A DNA stretch of 64,000 bases from Pogonophryne albipinna. Lineage: Eukaryota > Chordata > Actinopteri > Perciformes > Artedidraconidae. The notes beneath the pieces are model-generated. The model made no database searches and had not been told where the DNA came from. It saw only the letters and a list, made by a program, of their open reading frames with translations. The position numbers were made by a program, and so were the translations under genes. This document shows positions 35,608-47,443 of the stretch, piece after piece (the first letter of the stretch is position 1; every line of letters begins with the position of its first letter). The stretch spans positions 7,549,605-7,613,604 of the forward strand of contig CM053246.1 of NCBI GenBank assembly GCA_028583405.1, written 5' to 3'.

Positions 35608-36859
35608 GCCTCATTTATAAATGGTGCGTACGCTCGTATGCCAGTTTCTACGCAATGTTTGCGATTTATAAAAAACAAACTTGACGGGAAAATGTGCGGT
35701 CCTCCACGCAAACTCTGACCCATGCGTACGCACTAAGCACAAAAACGGGAGAGACGAGAAACTGCGACACCGTTGGCAGAAGGAAGAATGGAGAGCAATA
35801 TGTGAAAATGTTACCTCATTTATAATATGAAGAAATAATGTTCACAAATTGATTAAAGCCAATCTTAAAATGATTTAACAAATGCCTGTTTGAGACTCCT
35901 CATTGCACACAAAAACATAACTTGGAGAAATAAATAAATACGGATCACCCCTCGATTATGTTCTCTTGTTAAGAAATGTATTCTCATAAATGATGCGGGA
36001 AACAGAAGGATAGAATTACTTTAAACTGACGCCGTTTTGCATTTCTATAGGTTGTATACGAGCATGCATGGTTTTATATACTATCATGTTTATCGTGTTT
36101 TATGCCGTTCGCCAATAGCCTACTTGATAAGTCGCTCGTAAAACACAGGAGGTATGGAAACTAAGAACACCATATGAAGTAAATTATACAGCTAATATAA
36201 CACAACACATTAGTTGTATTTCCTTTAGCTGGTGGATTATGGATATATAGTTGCTGATTGACAGCTGGAACACAAACCACCAAATACAAACAAATAATTC
36301 AGATCCAGTCGTCATGACTCCACTCCGGAGGGATTCCCCGATCATTTCTTACTGTTTCTCATCAAGGGGGTGTCTCCTGTCCCCGGTACAAACTGCCTGA
36401 GGAAGGTTAGGCAATGTGTATTTTTTTTGTCATAAACCTTTTTCGGACCACTTATTTATTTATTTTGGTGACGATCCGAACTCCATGCTGCTACTCTGGT
36501 TCAAACTGCATCCACCAAACAATATGATTTATCTCCACCTCCCCAAAATAACCAAAATCTGACACGGTGTGAGATGTCTTTTTTAGCTGTTCTGTCGTCA
36601 TTTCCTGCGATGTTCTTCATGCAGTCAGCCAAAATGAATGAATGGGCGTTTCTTTGACTATTTATAGGCAAATATGGGTGTTACGTGAAGCCCGCAAAAG
36701 CTTTTCGAGTTGATTGTGATTTATAAAGGGAAACCGGCGTAGGATGTGCCGGAACGCAGTCTTTTTATGAATCGGAAAGTGTTGGTGCGTATTTATTTGC
36801 TTTGTCCTACGTAAGCAACCTTCCCACTCCAATCCTACGCAACGCTTTATAAATGAGGC
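35608..36859. mobile_element. DNA transposon with GCCTCATTTATAAA ends
   Basis: The left end GCCTCATTTATAAATGGTGCGTACG is the inverse of the right end, which closes TTTATAAATGAGGC. 'ccctg' occurs directly outside each end (35601-35605, 36860-36864). Removing it rejoins an older repeat (ttaacctgttaagccctg + agcctgtttttctggtcacaggctcg). No transposase was found. A family with hAT-like target duplication is possible but unproven. Confidence 0.75.
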
Positions 36860-36864
36860 CCCTG

Positions 36865-38253
36865 AGCCTGTTTTTCTGGTCACAGGCTCGAAAATGACAT
36901 TCCCAGAACAAATGACTATAACTTGTTAGAAATTAAAATCAATGTTTGATAGCATAATGTAGCTTAAACATACCGTCAGTTTAAATGCTATTTTATTCTG
37001 GAAAAAAACGGAAGTTCTCAATACCAAGCTTTTATTCTGAAAATCCTTCATCTCCGGTTAGCATTTAGCATGTGGCTAATATACCATTTCCTATAGATGT
37101 GACTTTAGCAGCGAAATGACATGGAGTGATGCACACCGAAACCTACTGATTTAACACTACAACTAATTGAACCAAGAGATTATTATTGCTGAATATTAAA
37201 TGAAGGTACAGTTTATTTGAATACGTTATTGTTTACAGACGTGGGTAGCATGTGACAACATCCGGAACTACCGGAAACCAAACTGCCGTGAAGTATTTCC
37301 TGTATTTTTTGGAGTATTGAATACAGCGTTTAGAATGTGTTAAATGAAAAGTCATGAAAGAGTTAAGGAGGAGAAAAGGCGTGTTTAGATATATATTGGA
37401 TGTACAATGTCTGTATCCTCTGATATGCGTAACAACGGACATTAAATACGTGGAGGGCCGGCCCCCAGCAGCGCCAACCGGCCCACAGGGAGGAGCCAGC
37501 AGAGGATATATATATATATATATAACAGCTGGAAAGGTGGAGCGGACTCTTGCCTTCGCTCACGAGAGCCAGAACACAGCTGTTTTTCTGACTGAACCAT
37601 CTTCTGCTTGTAACATTATATAGGAGCAAACACAGTGGTGGTGGCTTAAAGCCCACCTCCGCTCCGCGCCGTCCGTTAGATGAGCCTGGTCAGATTAATA
37701 AGAGAAGGAGTTCAAAACACCGGAATAAAAGTTATAACAATAATCTGATTTTAATGGTAAAAAACACCAATACAAGTTACAGAGTACTCTGGACTCCCAG
37801 TTCTACTGCTGTGCGATACAGATATCGGGACCAGCCAGTCAGAAACAGGGGGCATTTTGCATGAATCAACAACAGTATACATAGACATATTTGGGGCGGA
37901 GTTGTGTCGGCTCTTCCGTCCCATTTTACTCCTAAGCGAATCAGAGAGTCCGTGGGGATGAGTTGTGTTGGCTGCTCACTCCCCTAGGTGTTATTTACTG
38001 GTTGGATTCACTTCGGGTCGGGCCCAATACAGCGAATCAGAGTTCTGGGAAAAAGTATTTTTCTTCTGAACAGAGCGTGAGAGCTTCGGATGTAAACAAG
38101 GACAGTGTCACTTTTTATCTTGCACCTGAGTTCACTCCTTTACTTTCCCAAGGAATATTTCACACAAATTCTATTCTTTCCTAAACAATCAAACATTATA
38201 CACAGATATATTGGTGCCTGAGATTATATTGGCCCAGATTGAACCTTGAAAAG
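36865..38253. other. Repeat-derived, no supported gene
   Basis: 36865-36930 continues the older repeat interrupted at 35608. About 37505-37525 is a short (ta)n. 37340-37700 has GC-rich unique-looking sequence with no domain. I see nothing that supports a gene. Confidence 0.4.
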
Positions 38254-38545
38254 AATATGTGTGTGTGCTGGTGGGAGGAGGTGTATGTGTGTGTAGCAGG
38301 GTATCTGGTCAGTGAGTGTAGGTGAGCCAAGAATATGTGTGTATGTGTGTGTAGCAGGGTATCTGGTCAGTGAGTGTAGGTAAGCAAAGAATATGTGTGT
38401 GTGCTGGTGGAAGGAGGTGTATGTGTGTAGCAGGGTATCTGGTCAGTGAGTGTAGGTGAGCAAAGAATATGTGTGTGTGCTGGTGGAAGGAGGTGTATGT
38501 GTGTGTAGCAGGGTATCTGGGTCATTGAGTGTAAGTGAGAAGGTT
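38254..38545. repeat. Minisatellite with 58-78-bp units, four copies
   Basis: The unit 'aatatgtgtgtgtgctggtgg...gtagcagggtatctggtcagtgagtgtagg' starts at about 38254, 38332, 38390 and 38465. Unit two lacks the 'gctggtggaagg' segment. Non-coding. Confidence 0.85.
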
Positions 38546-38546
38546 A

Positions 38547-38570
38547 TATATATATATATATATATATATG
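38547..38570. repeat. (TA)n microsatellite
   Basis: About 11 ta units immediately after the minisatellite. Confidence 0.95.
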
Positions 38571-38757
38571 ATTACTTAAAACAGTCCAAAATAATACATG
38601 TTTACTTTAATACAGTTTAAAATAATATCTGTTGACTTTAATTACCGCACCTATTTTTTAATTAAAGTACACATTTGAACCTTCTAAGAGACTCCATTAG
38701 TCTCCTTTTCTAAAGCTTCTCTCCTGGACGCGAGAATAACGAACACAGTTAACAAAC

Positions 38758-39720
38758 TTCACTTCTAAAAGGGGTACATTAATAATCTTTTCAATGATAA
38801 ACCTGTGAGTTTGATGTAAAAAAGTCAGAATCAATATAGAATGTTTTTATTTTAAAGTAAATTCAGATTGAGCATAGTAAATAAATGTAAATTATAGTGT
38901 CCGTCCAACAAAAAAACATTACTTATAGTGAAAACCACCCTTGAATGATGGGATAGTAGACTAAAAGCTTTAGGAATCCAAAGTACAACATATAATAAGT
39001 ACCCTGTATCAAGATTGATGCAAAACAAGTGACATTCGACCTTTTTAGAGAGGTTTAGCACAAAAAAAAAAAGTTCTGGGGTCATTTGGTTGCATTTTCC
39101 GTATCTATGGCCCCCCTCCGTCGATGATTGACACATCTTTTTAACCGTCAGAGCCAATAGAATCAAGGGGAAGTTCCTAAAATCCATCTAAACATTACCC
39201 ATTGTTGAATGAGTGATGCGTAGCCAGAATACCCAAAACCGGAAGCAGTCATACACTCTGGTAGCTCTCTAGCAACTATATATAAAAACTCCGTTATTGA
39301 CATAAATATGAAGATGGATTATTTGTAATCATTTCAGACACATTGGATTAACCTATGGATTAACCTTCAGCAACGTTTTTATTGTTTTAATTCCATTGAA
39401 CACAACTTTTGATCAGAACAACAGCATATGTAAGACAATGTCCCGTTTTTGCTCCGTAAAGCTCCGTGTTGTGATGTATGAGTTTGCTTCCCTTGTCGCG
39501 AGTTCCAATCGCTCAGTGATTATACTTATACCCCTAGATTCTGTTGAATCTCAGCTTGCTAATCGATATCTTGTTTTTGCAGATCCTATATGTAATAAGG
39601 GTATTTATACCTAGAGTTCTGTGCTAAGTGTGTTAGCAATATTTCACTCAGGGCTCATTTAGACGCTTCTTGTGAGAAAAATTGTTCGTATCGTCAGTTA
39701 GCTGAGTTTCTTCCTGTTAA
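38758..39720 (-). repeat. 1-kb interspersed repeat, copy B (inverted relative to 28074)
   Basis: This is the reverse complement of copy A with scattered substitutions and indels. It ends TTCTTCCTGTTAA at 39720, the complement of copy A's start. The 111-codon ORF on the minus strand corresponds to copy A's ORF, but the similarity reflects shared repeat ancestry. Confidence 0.75.
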
Positions 39721-39742
39721 ATGGGTATGTACTGTGGAGAAT

Positions 39743-40430
39743 TGAAGATTATATTCATCTTAATGTCACCCATATATAAGAGGTGTGTTGCATCATGTTA
39801 TCACTAATATAGGTGTGGTTTTATACATTCCTGTGGGAAATAAGGAGCAGGTTTGCAGGGCAGGAGACTAGGTGGGGGAAGGGGATATTCTTCTTAAAGA
39901 TTTCCAACATGTCAGTGAAGTCTACATACTTTGAATAGTAGGTGTGTGTTTAATTACTTTGTATTCATAATAAGCAGTCTGTAACCAGAAGCTGGAGAGT
40001 ATTAATATGTATTATCTTTGTGAACAAGGGGATATTCTTTGGACAGTTCAAGCCTCTGGAATGTGTAAAAAAGTGTGTGAGAAAGTCTATGCAGGAAAGT
40101 GAGATAACAGACACCAGATGTATTTTGCTTCGACCTCAGAGACACTTGTTTATTATCTGCCTGGCTCGCGCTGATTCGCTAAGAGAAGCCATCTTTTTTA
40201 CATCTCCCAATGAGATAAACTGACCACAGCTCCTCCTGTTTTGTTTTCTGCATGTAAGCCTGTTCTATCTTTTAGTTCGTTCTCTTTTGCTCCTGCCGTC
40301 AAGATGAAAGGTTCTCCCGGCATTTGGACCAGAGCAGGGGTTGGGCCTACCCCTTTGGAGAAGTGTATTTGTATTCTTACCGTTTATCATTAAAGCAGAT
40401 TATTGTTTAGAGTTTTCCTTCTTTTAAAGC
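39743..40430 (+). repeat. Solo LTR, copy 2
   Basis: It starts near TGAAGATTATATTC and follows copy 1 in order and orientation, with many differences at its 5' part. The 3' part keeps 'cattaaagcagattattgttta'. No internal retroviral genes lie beside it. It directly abuts copy B of the 1-kb repeat. Confidence 0.6.
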
Positions 40431-40837
40431 AAACTCATATAGGATCGGCGCGGAGCAGAGATATCTGTTCCAACAGTACCCAAATCAGAAAGTTGCTATC
40501 AGAAACAATGCCCGACTGTTTTGGACATGATAGGGTCGGTGTTTACATTAGCATCGCTAACACTCAGAGCTAACCTGTACTGGAGAACATGTGTGTGAAG
40601 AAGCAGGAAATAAAAAGGAACTCACCTTGTGGTACAACCGGCAAGAGAGAAAGCCTTTGAGCTCCATACATGAGCTCAGCCCCCTCCTTTTTAATTTTTC
40701 AAGCTTTATACCCAAAATCAACACTTTTGAAACAGGAAGTGAAATAGAGGGATATGAGGCATGGCTAGAATGTGTGATCTGTTTGGTATTTTGAGCATAA
40801 CACTTAATAAACATGTTTTATATATTTTTTTATTACG

Positions 40838-41568
40838 GCCGTCACACGATTAAAAAATGTAGTCAGATAGCTTAAATAGCTTAAAAATTAATTAATCATG
40901 ATTAATCACCATTCGAACTATGTCCAAAATATGCAATTTCTTTAGGTATATTGTTGTGGGAATGGAAAGATAAATGAAAGAAGGCGGATATATCCATTTA
41001 ACATACAGTATGTATGTTTATTATAACATTGTTCTGTGTGTCAAAATGAAAGACAGCCCACACACCTATCAATCATCAAACCGTGGGGTCTTATTTCATT
41101 ACGTGTTGATTTCTATCAAGACGTATTCACGTAATGTTGTATCGATGTATATAGAGATGTACTAACTACAGCAAAAGTATTCTCCGTCGGGACATCCTGC
41201 AACAACATCACGCCGTTATCTTGATTCTGATTGGCCAGAAGACATTATCAAAGATGTTCTATTGAGAAGACGATCACTCCGTGACAAAAGTTTTCAAAAC
41301 CGTTTCTAGTCTTCGGTATATCCAGACAAGTGGCTACTGAAATCAATCTGTCTGTGCAATTTACTTGGTGCGAGTTGGCGGACTTTATTTTGCTTACTTT
41401 AACATCATTTTTCATGGTATGGCTGTAGCCTACCCCAGCCATACCCTGGCGCTGCCACTGGTGGGATGTATAGGGCGGGCCATTCTGCACATGCGTTAAA
41501 TATTTTAACGCAATTAATAAAAAATAAAAAATTACCGCCGTTAACGCGATAATTTTGACAGCATTAAT
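40838..41568. mobile_element. AT-rich MITE with 'ttaatcatgattaatc' and 'ttaacgcgataattttgac' ends
   Basis: The left end GGCCGTCACACGATTAAAA and the right end 'aattaccgccgttaacgcgataattttgacagc' are subterminal AT-rich and imperfectly inverted. I recognise this as the ends of a widespread fish non-autonomous element. The interior shows no transposase. Confidence 0.5.
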
Positions 41569-42297
41569 TTTTATATATCTGAGACCTATGCTATTGTCTA
41601 AAAATAGCATGATGGGTGCACTTTAAGTAAAAGTAAATAATCTGTTACAAGAAGTGCCTTTGGGACAAGCGTCTGTCATCTGCAAAGAACTCTTACTTCA
41701 CAACACTGCTGGCGAGCCGCTCTGAATGGAGAGCAATGCTGTGCCAACGCTCAGAAACACCAAACAGCTGGCTTTATTTCAGCTGTCACTCTGAGAGAGA
41801 TGAATAGCTGGTGACATGCTGGAGGAAATGCTACCATATCTAATCTAGAGAATCCATATTGATGCATGTTCATTAATAAAATCCTTATCAAATGAACGGT
41901 TTGCTGCTCCGTCATAACGTTGACATTCAAATTATTATTATGAATAACATCACGTTCAATATACTATAGTTTTCCCTCTTTTATTCACTCATTCTGTCTG
42001 TTTAAAAAACACAACAGTGATTTTAAAAAGAGATAGATGTAATTTGAAAATTTTGTTTTTATTCAAAACATGTTTGATCCAGAAATCTTCTGCATCAATC
42101 CATAATTGATGGCTTTTTCCCTTTCAAAAACAACATATCCACTGTGATCAAAAAACAGTTTTCTCTCACATCTGCACACAAAGAGAGGCACAAACTTGTA
42201 AAAACAGGATGGTGAATCAGCATTCAGACAGAGGGTCACTGTATCGCTGCCTGTAGATAGCCTTGTCCGAAACGAGGCTACGCAATGACGATCAATA
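41569..42297. other. Stretch with an unexplained 87-codon minus-strand ORF
   Basis: Most of this looks like unique sequence. The minus-strand ORF 42326-42063 (SWQQKCLQCIDRHC...FRTRLSTGSDTVTLCL...RKLFFDHSGYVVFE) has protein-like composition, with five cysteines in the first 55 residues, but no domain I know. It overlaps the CACTG end at 42298 by a few codons. It might be a real exon or chance. Confidence 0.25.
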
Positions 42298-42570
42298 CAC
42301 TGTAAACATTTTTGCTGCCAGGACATTGTCCGTTATTCTACAGACACTTCAGTCAGCCCTTTAACGGATATTTCTGTAGATTTACAAGACTTTGTCTGTA
42401 CCATATACGGACACTTCTGTCAACCTTATAACGGATATTTCTGTAGATTAACAAGACTTTGTCCGTAATATTTACGGACACTTCTGTTAATCCTAATACC
42501 GATAATTCCGTATTTTAACAGTCCTTAGTATGTACTATTTACAGACACTTCCGTCAATCCTAATATCTTT
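42298..42570. repeat. CACTG-type transposon end with 67-bp subterminal array
   Basis: CACTGTAAACATTTTTGCTG at 42298 leads into about four units of 67 bp (clear repeats at 42391 and 42458). The units contain 'gtccgta...tttacggacacttctgtcaa...aacggatatttctgtaga'. EnSpm/CACTA elements have CACTG ends and repeated subterminal transposase sites, so this may be one terminus of such an element. No partner end was found. Confidence 0.5.
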
Positions 42571-42775
42571 TTTTTTTTTTTTTTAATCGTGGGATAAAAA
42601 AAAAGAAGAATCCTAAATAAATAACAGTCATTACACTTTCAAGCAAACTGAATAAAGCACAATATATAGAAATTGAACAAAATGTATTTATTTTTTTCCA
42701 TAAAAGTGCATTCATTTCCTTTTTGCTAATGTATAAAGTGCATTTAATGATGAAATGAAAAAACAGAACCTTTCT

Positions 42776-43356
42776 CCCACTGCTGTTGCACCCTACTGGC
42801 TCACCTGTCAGTGAGGAATGAGAAGCCCCCTCCAGGAGGATGTAGCGACTCCGTCCTACACCTCCCACTCAACATTCCCCGCTGCCCCAACCTGTAGGAG
42901 AACATGCAGTGACAAATATCACCCTCCCAACTTCCCTCCCCCCGAACATGGGGGATTTGAACCCAAAGAATCTGTGGTGGTGGGCAATAATTTTACCCCT
43001 CGCTACCTGAGTGCCATACAAATGTTTTTTTTTTTAAGACATTTCCATAAAATTGTAAAACCCTAACATGACCATACATTCAAGTATGTAAAATAACAGC
43101 AACAATAACCTTTTTCTTAACACCATGATGTTAGAGGTCGGGCTGTGTGTACATGTGCGCCTCAAGATCAAATTAGTAGTTATAAATTCCTCCCACTGTT
43201 TGCCACTGCTGTTGCACCCTACTGGCTCACCTGTCAGTGAGGAAGTAGGAGCCCCCTCCAGGAGGATGTAGCAACTCCGTCCTACACCTCCCACTCAACA
43301 TTCCCCGCTGACAGGCGCTTTCCCAACCTGTAGGAGAACATGCAGTGACAAATTAA
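42776..43356. repeat. Direct duplication of a 140-160-bp segment
   Basis: The segment 'cccactgctgttgcaccctactggctcacc...ggaggatgtagc...ctgtaggagaacatgcagtgacaaat' occurs at 42776-42918 and again at 43200-43353. The second copy has an extra 'gacaggcgctttc'. A t-rich run precedes or follows each copy. Its nature is unknown. Confidence 0.75.
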
Positions 43357-43404
43357 AAAAAAGTAAACTTTTTTTTTTAAGTGTGTATGTTCAGTCCAAA
43401 AGTC

Positions 43405-44058
43405 CAGTCCAAAAAGTTCTGTTTTGAGCTTTGAGGAAAGCTCACATGTGCCAGTCAAATTCCTTCAGCTCAGTCACGAGCTTCGACAGTTTTGGAGGAA
43501 TGTGGTGCTGTTTCTTCCCCTTCATCTCAGCCTTGGACCCTCGGTCTTGTATGTCTTCCATTTTCTAATAATTGCTCCCACAGATTTCTTCACACCAAGC
43601 TGCTTACCTATTGCAGATTCAGTCTTCCCAGCCTGGTGCAGGTCTACAATTGTGTTTCTGGTGTCCTTTGACAGCTCTTTGGTCTTGGCCATAGTGGAGT
43701 TTGGAGTGTGACTGTTTGAGGTTGTGGACAGGTGTCTTTTATACTGATAACGAGTTCAAACAGGTGCCATTAATACAGTTAACGAGTGGAGGACAGAGGA
43801 GGCTCTTAAAGAAGAAGTTACAGGTCTGTGAGAGCCAGAAATCTTGTTTGTTTGTAGGTGACCAAATACTTATTTTACCGAGGAATTTACCAATTAATTC
43901 ATTAAAAATCCTAGAATGTGATTTCCTGGATTCTTTCCCCCCATTCTGTCTCTCATAGTTGAAGTGTACCTAGGATGAAAATGACAGGCCTCTCTCATCT
44001 TTTTAAGTGGGAGTACTTGCACAATTGGTGGCTGACTAAATACTTTTTTGCCCCACTG
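43405..44058 (-). mobile_element. Tc1/mariner 5' fragment
   Basis: On the minus strand the element starts CAGTGGGGCAAAAAAGTATT at 44058 next to a TA dinucleotide, the Tc1 target. It runs through the 5' leader into the first 56 codons of transposase, then degenerates. The 3' half and the catalytic domain are absent. Confidence 0.85.
43522..43692 (-). pseudogene. Tc1-like transposase N-terminus (56 aa)
   Basis: The frame starts [20 protein letters not shown] and continues [21 protein letters not shown], the paired-type helix-turn-helix that binds Tc1 terminal repeats. A stop follows GPRLR. The DDE domain is missing, so it is a relic. Confidence 0.85.
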
Positions 44059-44295
44059 TATATATTGCTAGTTGTGTACTTTTGTAATTTATGTGGGATT
44101 TCTGTCAAATGTTACTTCAACTCCCTTTGTAAATTTAAATCTGTCTCTTTCAAACCTATTCTCAGGAAAAAAAATAAAGACAGTGGATAGTATTTTTGGT
44201 TAAGCCTGTGTTCCTTCAGTTCTGTGTGCTCTGTGAGGTTCTGAGAAACCAGCCGCCTAAGACTTGCACTATAGCCCCTTGCGTGCGTCAAACAA

Positions 44296-44562
44296 TCAAT
44301 CACATTTTATTTATATAGCCCAATATCACAAATTACAATTTGTCTCAGAGGGCTTCACAGTGTGTTCAGGTACGACATCCTCTGTCCTTAGACCCTTGCA
44401 GCGCTCAAGGAAAAACTCCCCAAAACAGACCCCACAATTAACAGTGGAAAGTAGGAAGAAACCTCTGTGAGAGCAACAGAAGAGGGATCCCTCTCCCAGG
44501 ACGGACAGACGTGCAATAGGTGTTGTGTGTACAGATGAAAAAGGCAATACAATTACAGCGAC
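44296..44562. repeat. Interspersed repeat ('atttatatagcccaatatcac' family) that truncates the SAMD3-like gene
   Basis: The sequence 'cacattttatttatatagcc' ... 'gggatccctctcccagga' ... 'acgtgcaataggtgttgtg' is a very common fish dispersed repeat. Its right edge coincides with the loss of homology in exon 6 of the adjacent minus-strand gene. Confidence 0.6.
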
Positions 44563-47258
44563 TAAAAAAAAGGATGCCTGCATCACTTGCATGCCTTAAC
44601 TTCTTGGGTGGGGCCCTAGGTGATGGGAACATCTCTGGTAAAGCCTTCATCATGGCAATTGAGTGCTTTACTGTTGAAAAAAAGAAGTGTCATTCCATTT
44701 CCTGCAGTCAGTTAATAAACAGACATGGTCAGAGATAATAATCACCTTTGTCAAGCTGCGGAGGCCTCATGAGCTTTTTGAAAACTCCATAAAACTGTGC
44801 CCTCTCACAAAAGGTCCCCCACCGGGTCTTAAGTTCCGTTAAGAAGTGGGAGTTGCCTTGATTGAGGATCCGCCGTAGTTCATCCATTAGCTAAGACAAC
44901 GAGAGAGAAAATATATAGGAGAAACATTCAAATCTACATTCCAAGGGTTAGTAATTCGTCTCTTAATTTAATGTCCAAAAAAAGATTCATATGTGTATAA
45001 TGTGATTTAAATGGACACATAATAAAAATATTACAGTGCACATAGAAATATGTCTGATGCACACACTATTTTTAAATACGTATTGTGGACCAATACTACT
45101 AACAAAATAATGTTGTGTGTATCAAAAGCACATTTGTGAAAAGTGTTCTTTTTAAATAAGTGGAGGGTTTTTATATATCTATGCAGAATAAATATGTGTA
45201 TTCAATAAGCATATTTGAGTCATTTATTTATAAATAATGAGACAGATCTGATTTAATTGTCATACCATTTCTCATTTCAGATGTGGTCTAACGTTAACCG
45301 AATTAGGAAGCATAGTTGTACATAAAACGAAAACATTTGCTTACATGATCCAGTTCTCCAAAGCAAGGATAAGCTTTAAGAATGTTGGAAGGCCTGTCCT
45401 GCTCCTTTGTAACATCAGAGTCAATGAAGGCCCTTCTCGCTTGGATTTCGAGGTCCAGGAGCTGAGCAACATCCATCTTGTTTGGTCTGGCCTTGGTTTT
45501 ATACATCGCCTGTAGAGTCTTATAATGTCTCGCCTGGGTCTGTGGGCTCTCAGTTTCTGATGCTAGAAAACATAAACCCCACTATTTTCATTTCTGATGT
45601 TAAAGTTTAAATGAGACATTAACACACAAACAGCCATAGTGACTGATACAGGGCAAACATAGATGAGTAATCTTGAAAAAAAAAGGGTTCTAAAATAGCT
45701 TATTGATATTGTTACATTTTCTTGAAGAGATTGAACTATCTACTATTTCAATTTCTGTACTTACCACATAACTGTTCAGCCTCCGAGATGGTGGTGATCT
45801 CTCCAAGATCAAGGTGGATGCGGTTGATTCATCAGTCTCATCAGTGGACGTCTCATGGCTGCTCTGAAAGCTTAAACTCCTAGGCCTCTTTCTTGAAGGA
45901 GTTGAACCCTGCTTCTTTTTGGGGGTTGTCACATTCTGGATCCTTTTCAAAAGCTGCTTTTTCACAGTTTCCTTACAAGACACACACACAACAGGTTGTG
46001 TTATAACTCACATTAAACAAACTTGTATCAAACAAAATACACCATACAAGCAGTTGCACAGAGCTCTTATTGAACTGGATAAAACACATCACTCCCAGTT
46101 TGATAGGCAAATGATTGCAGTGCTTTGTCTGAACCATGAGTTGAAAACTTGAATAGTGACATACCCACTCAGCTCTACTGGTTTGAGATCTGTCCTGAAG
46201 CATTGGGTAGTACTAAATTAGACGCTTCGCCATTACAGTGAGTTCACGGCTGCATGGATAGTTAAAGTCATCCCCAGCTGCTCTTTTAATGGAAATCATG
46301 CTTGTGACTGTATTCCTGATCAATCGACAGCGAAGATCTTTGGAAAGGACGTAGTCTCCTTCTTCTCCAGCACGCTGCTTTTCAGAAAAGGTGCTTCGTG
46401 ATTGCTCCAATTCTGTGTCTGTGTATAAGACATACAGTGGACTAGGAAGCTGTACGGTTCTGCTGGCACCATGTTGGGGTTGTGGGCTTTGAGAGGGGAA
46501 GGAGGGTGGAGAAAAGACAGGGGATGGAGAGGGGTTGGGGCAGGAGGAGGAAGAGGAGGGAAACAAGGAAGGTTGGGGGGTGGGAATAGGGCTGAAATCA
46601 CAAGTCCCATGAGAGGTACTCGGTCTACACAGGTCTCTCTCCTGGCCCTGTATAAAAGATGCATATATATAAATAATGGTATTTACAATGAAAAGAACAC
46701 TACACTGTGACATTTAAAAAATTGCTGTTACAATAGCCCGCACTATCATACAACAACGCATTGTGAAATGCTGTCTACAACAAAAAAGGGCGCCAAAGAT
46801 GGCTATGCTAAATACTTTACTGTCAGTTGTGGAAGGCTCATTTGCTTCTTGACATTATTTCTGGCAATAATACAGTATAAATTAAAATGTTAACCACGAT
46901 TTGTCATTTGTGCAGTTATTAACAGCTTACAGTAGATATTAGCCAGCTAGCTAGCTTACTTTGCATGCTAACTTGTTGTCCAACCAATTCAAATAATGTA
47001 AAGCTTGCTGGAGAGGTGCAGCATAAAATACACAATTACATTACCTTTTAATGCTGCAGTTGCTATAGCATCCATGCCCGGATATGTGATATCTCTTCCA
47101 TTTTCATCCATGGCGTAGTTAAATGTGAAATCACGGAGGTTCAGTCTTCTGCCTGAAGAAAAGCTAGCCAGCAACCCTGAAGCTAGGTGGAGTGGTGCAC
47201 CTGACCTAACACACGCCCTTAACGGACCCTTTTCGCGGTTCCCATTGGAAGGTACCAT
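44563..47258 (-). pseudogene. SAMD3-like gene, broken, at least six exons
   Basis: Exons read in order on the minus strand: about 47258-47045; 46647-46154; 45971-45765; 45562-45345; 44890-44746; 44670-44563. Diagnostic stretches are LRCRLIRNTVTSMISIKRAA, MAKRLI then YYPMLQDRSQTSRAEW, KKQLLKRIQNVTTPKK, RHYKTLQAMYKTKARPNK, DVAQLLDLEIQARRAFIDSD, YPCFGELDH|LMDELRRIL, AQFYGVFKKLMRPPQLDK and MKALPEMFPSPRAPPKK. These match the abundant fish 'sterile alpha motif domain-containing 3-like' proteins. The last three junctions keep phase. Breaks: an in-frame TAG at 46213-46215, a one-base frame problem near 45778, phase mismatch between the first two exons, and loss of the C-terminus to a repeat. Function unknown; likely a transposon-associated partner of the neighbouring transposase. 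Confidence 0.7.
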
Positions 47259-47406
47259 TTCTTAAAAAAAAGAGGGGTGACAGAGATATTGTATATGTTG
47301 CAAATATTAGGAATATTAATAACTGATGCGGTCATAGGTAACATTTCAAACATCTGTTTCTAGATGCACATCATTCCACAAGTTATTCCCAGGTATTTTT
47401 TATGAC

Positions 47407-47443
<37 letters not shown>

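Noticed and set aside
33750..40430. A single provirus bounded by the two LTR copies
   Set aside because: The interval contains DIRS, hAT and MITE sequence with their own flanking duplications and no retroviral genes.
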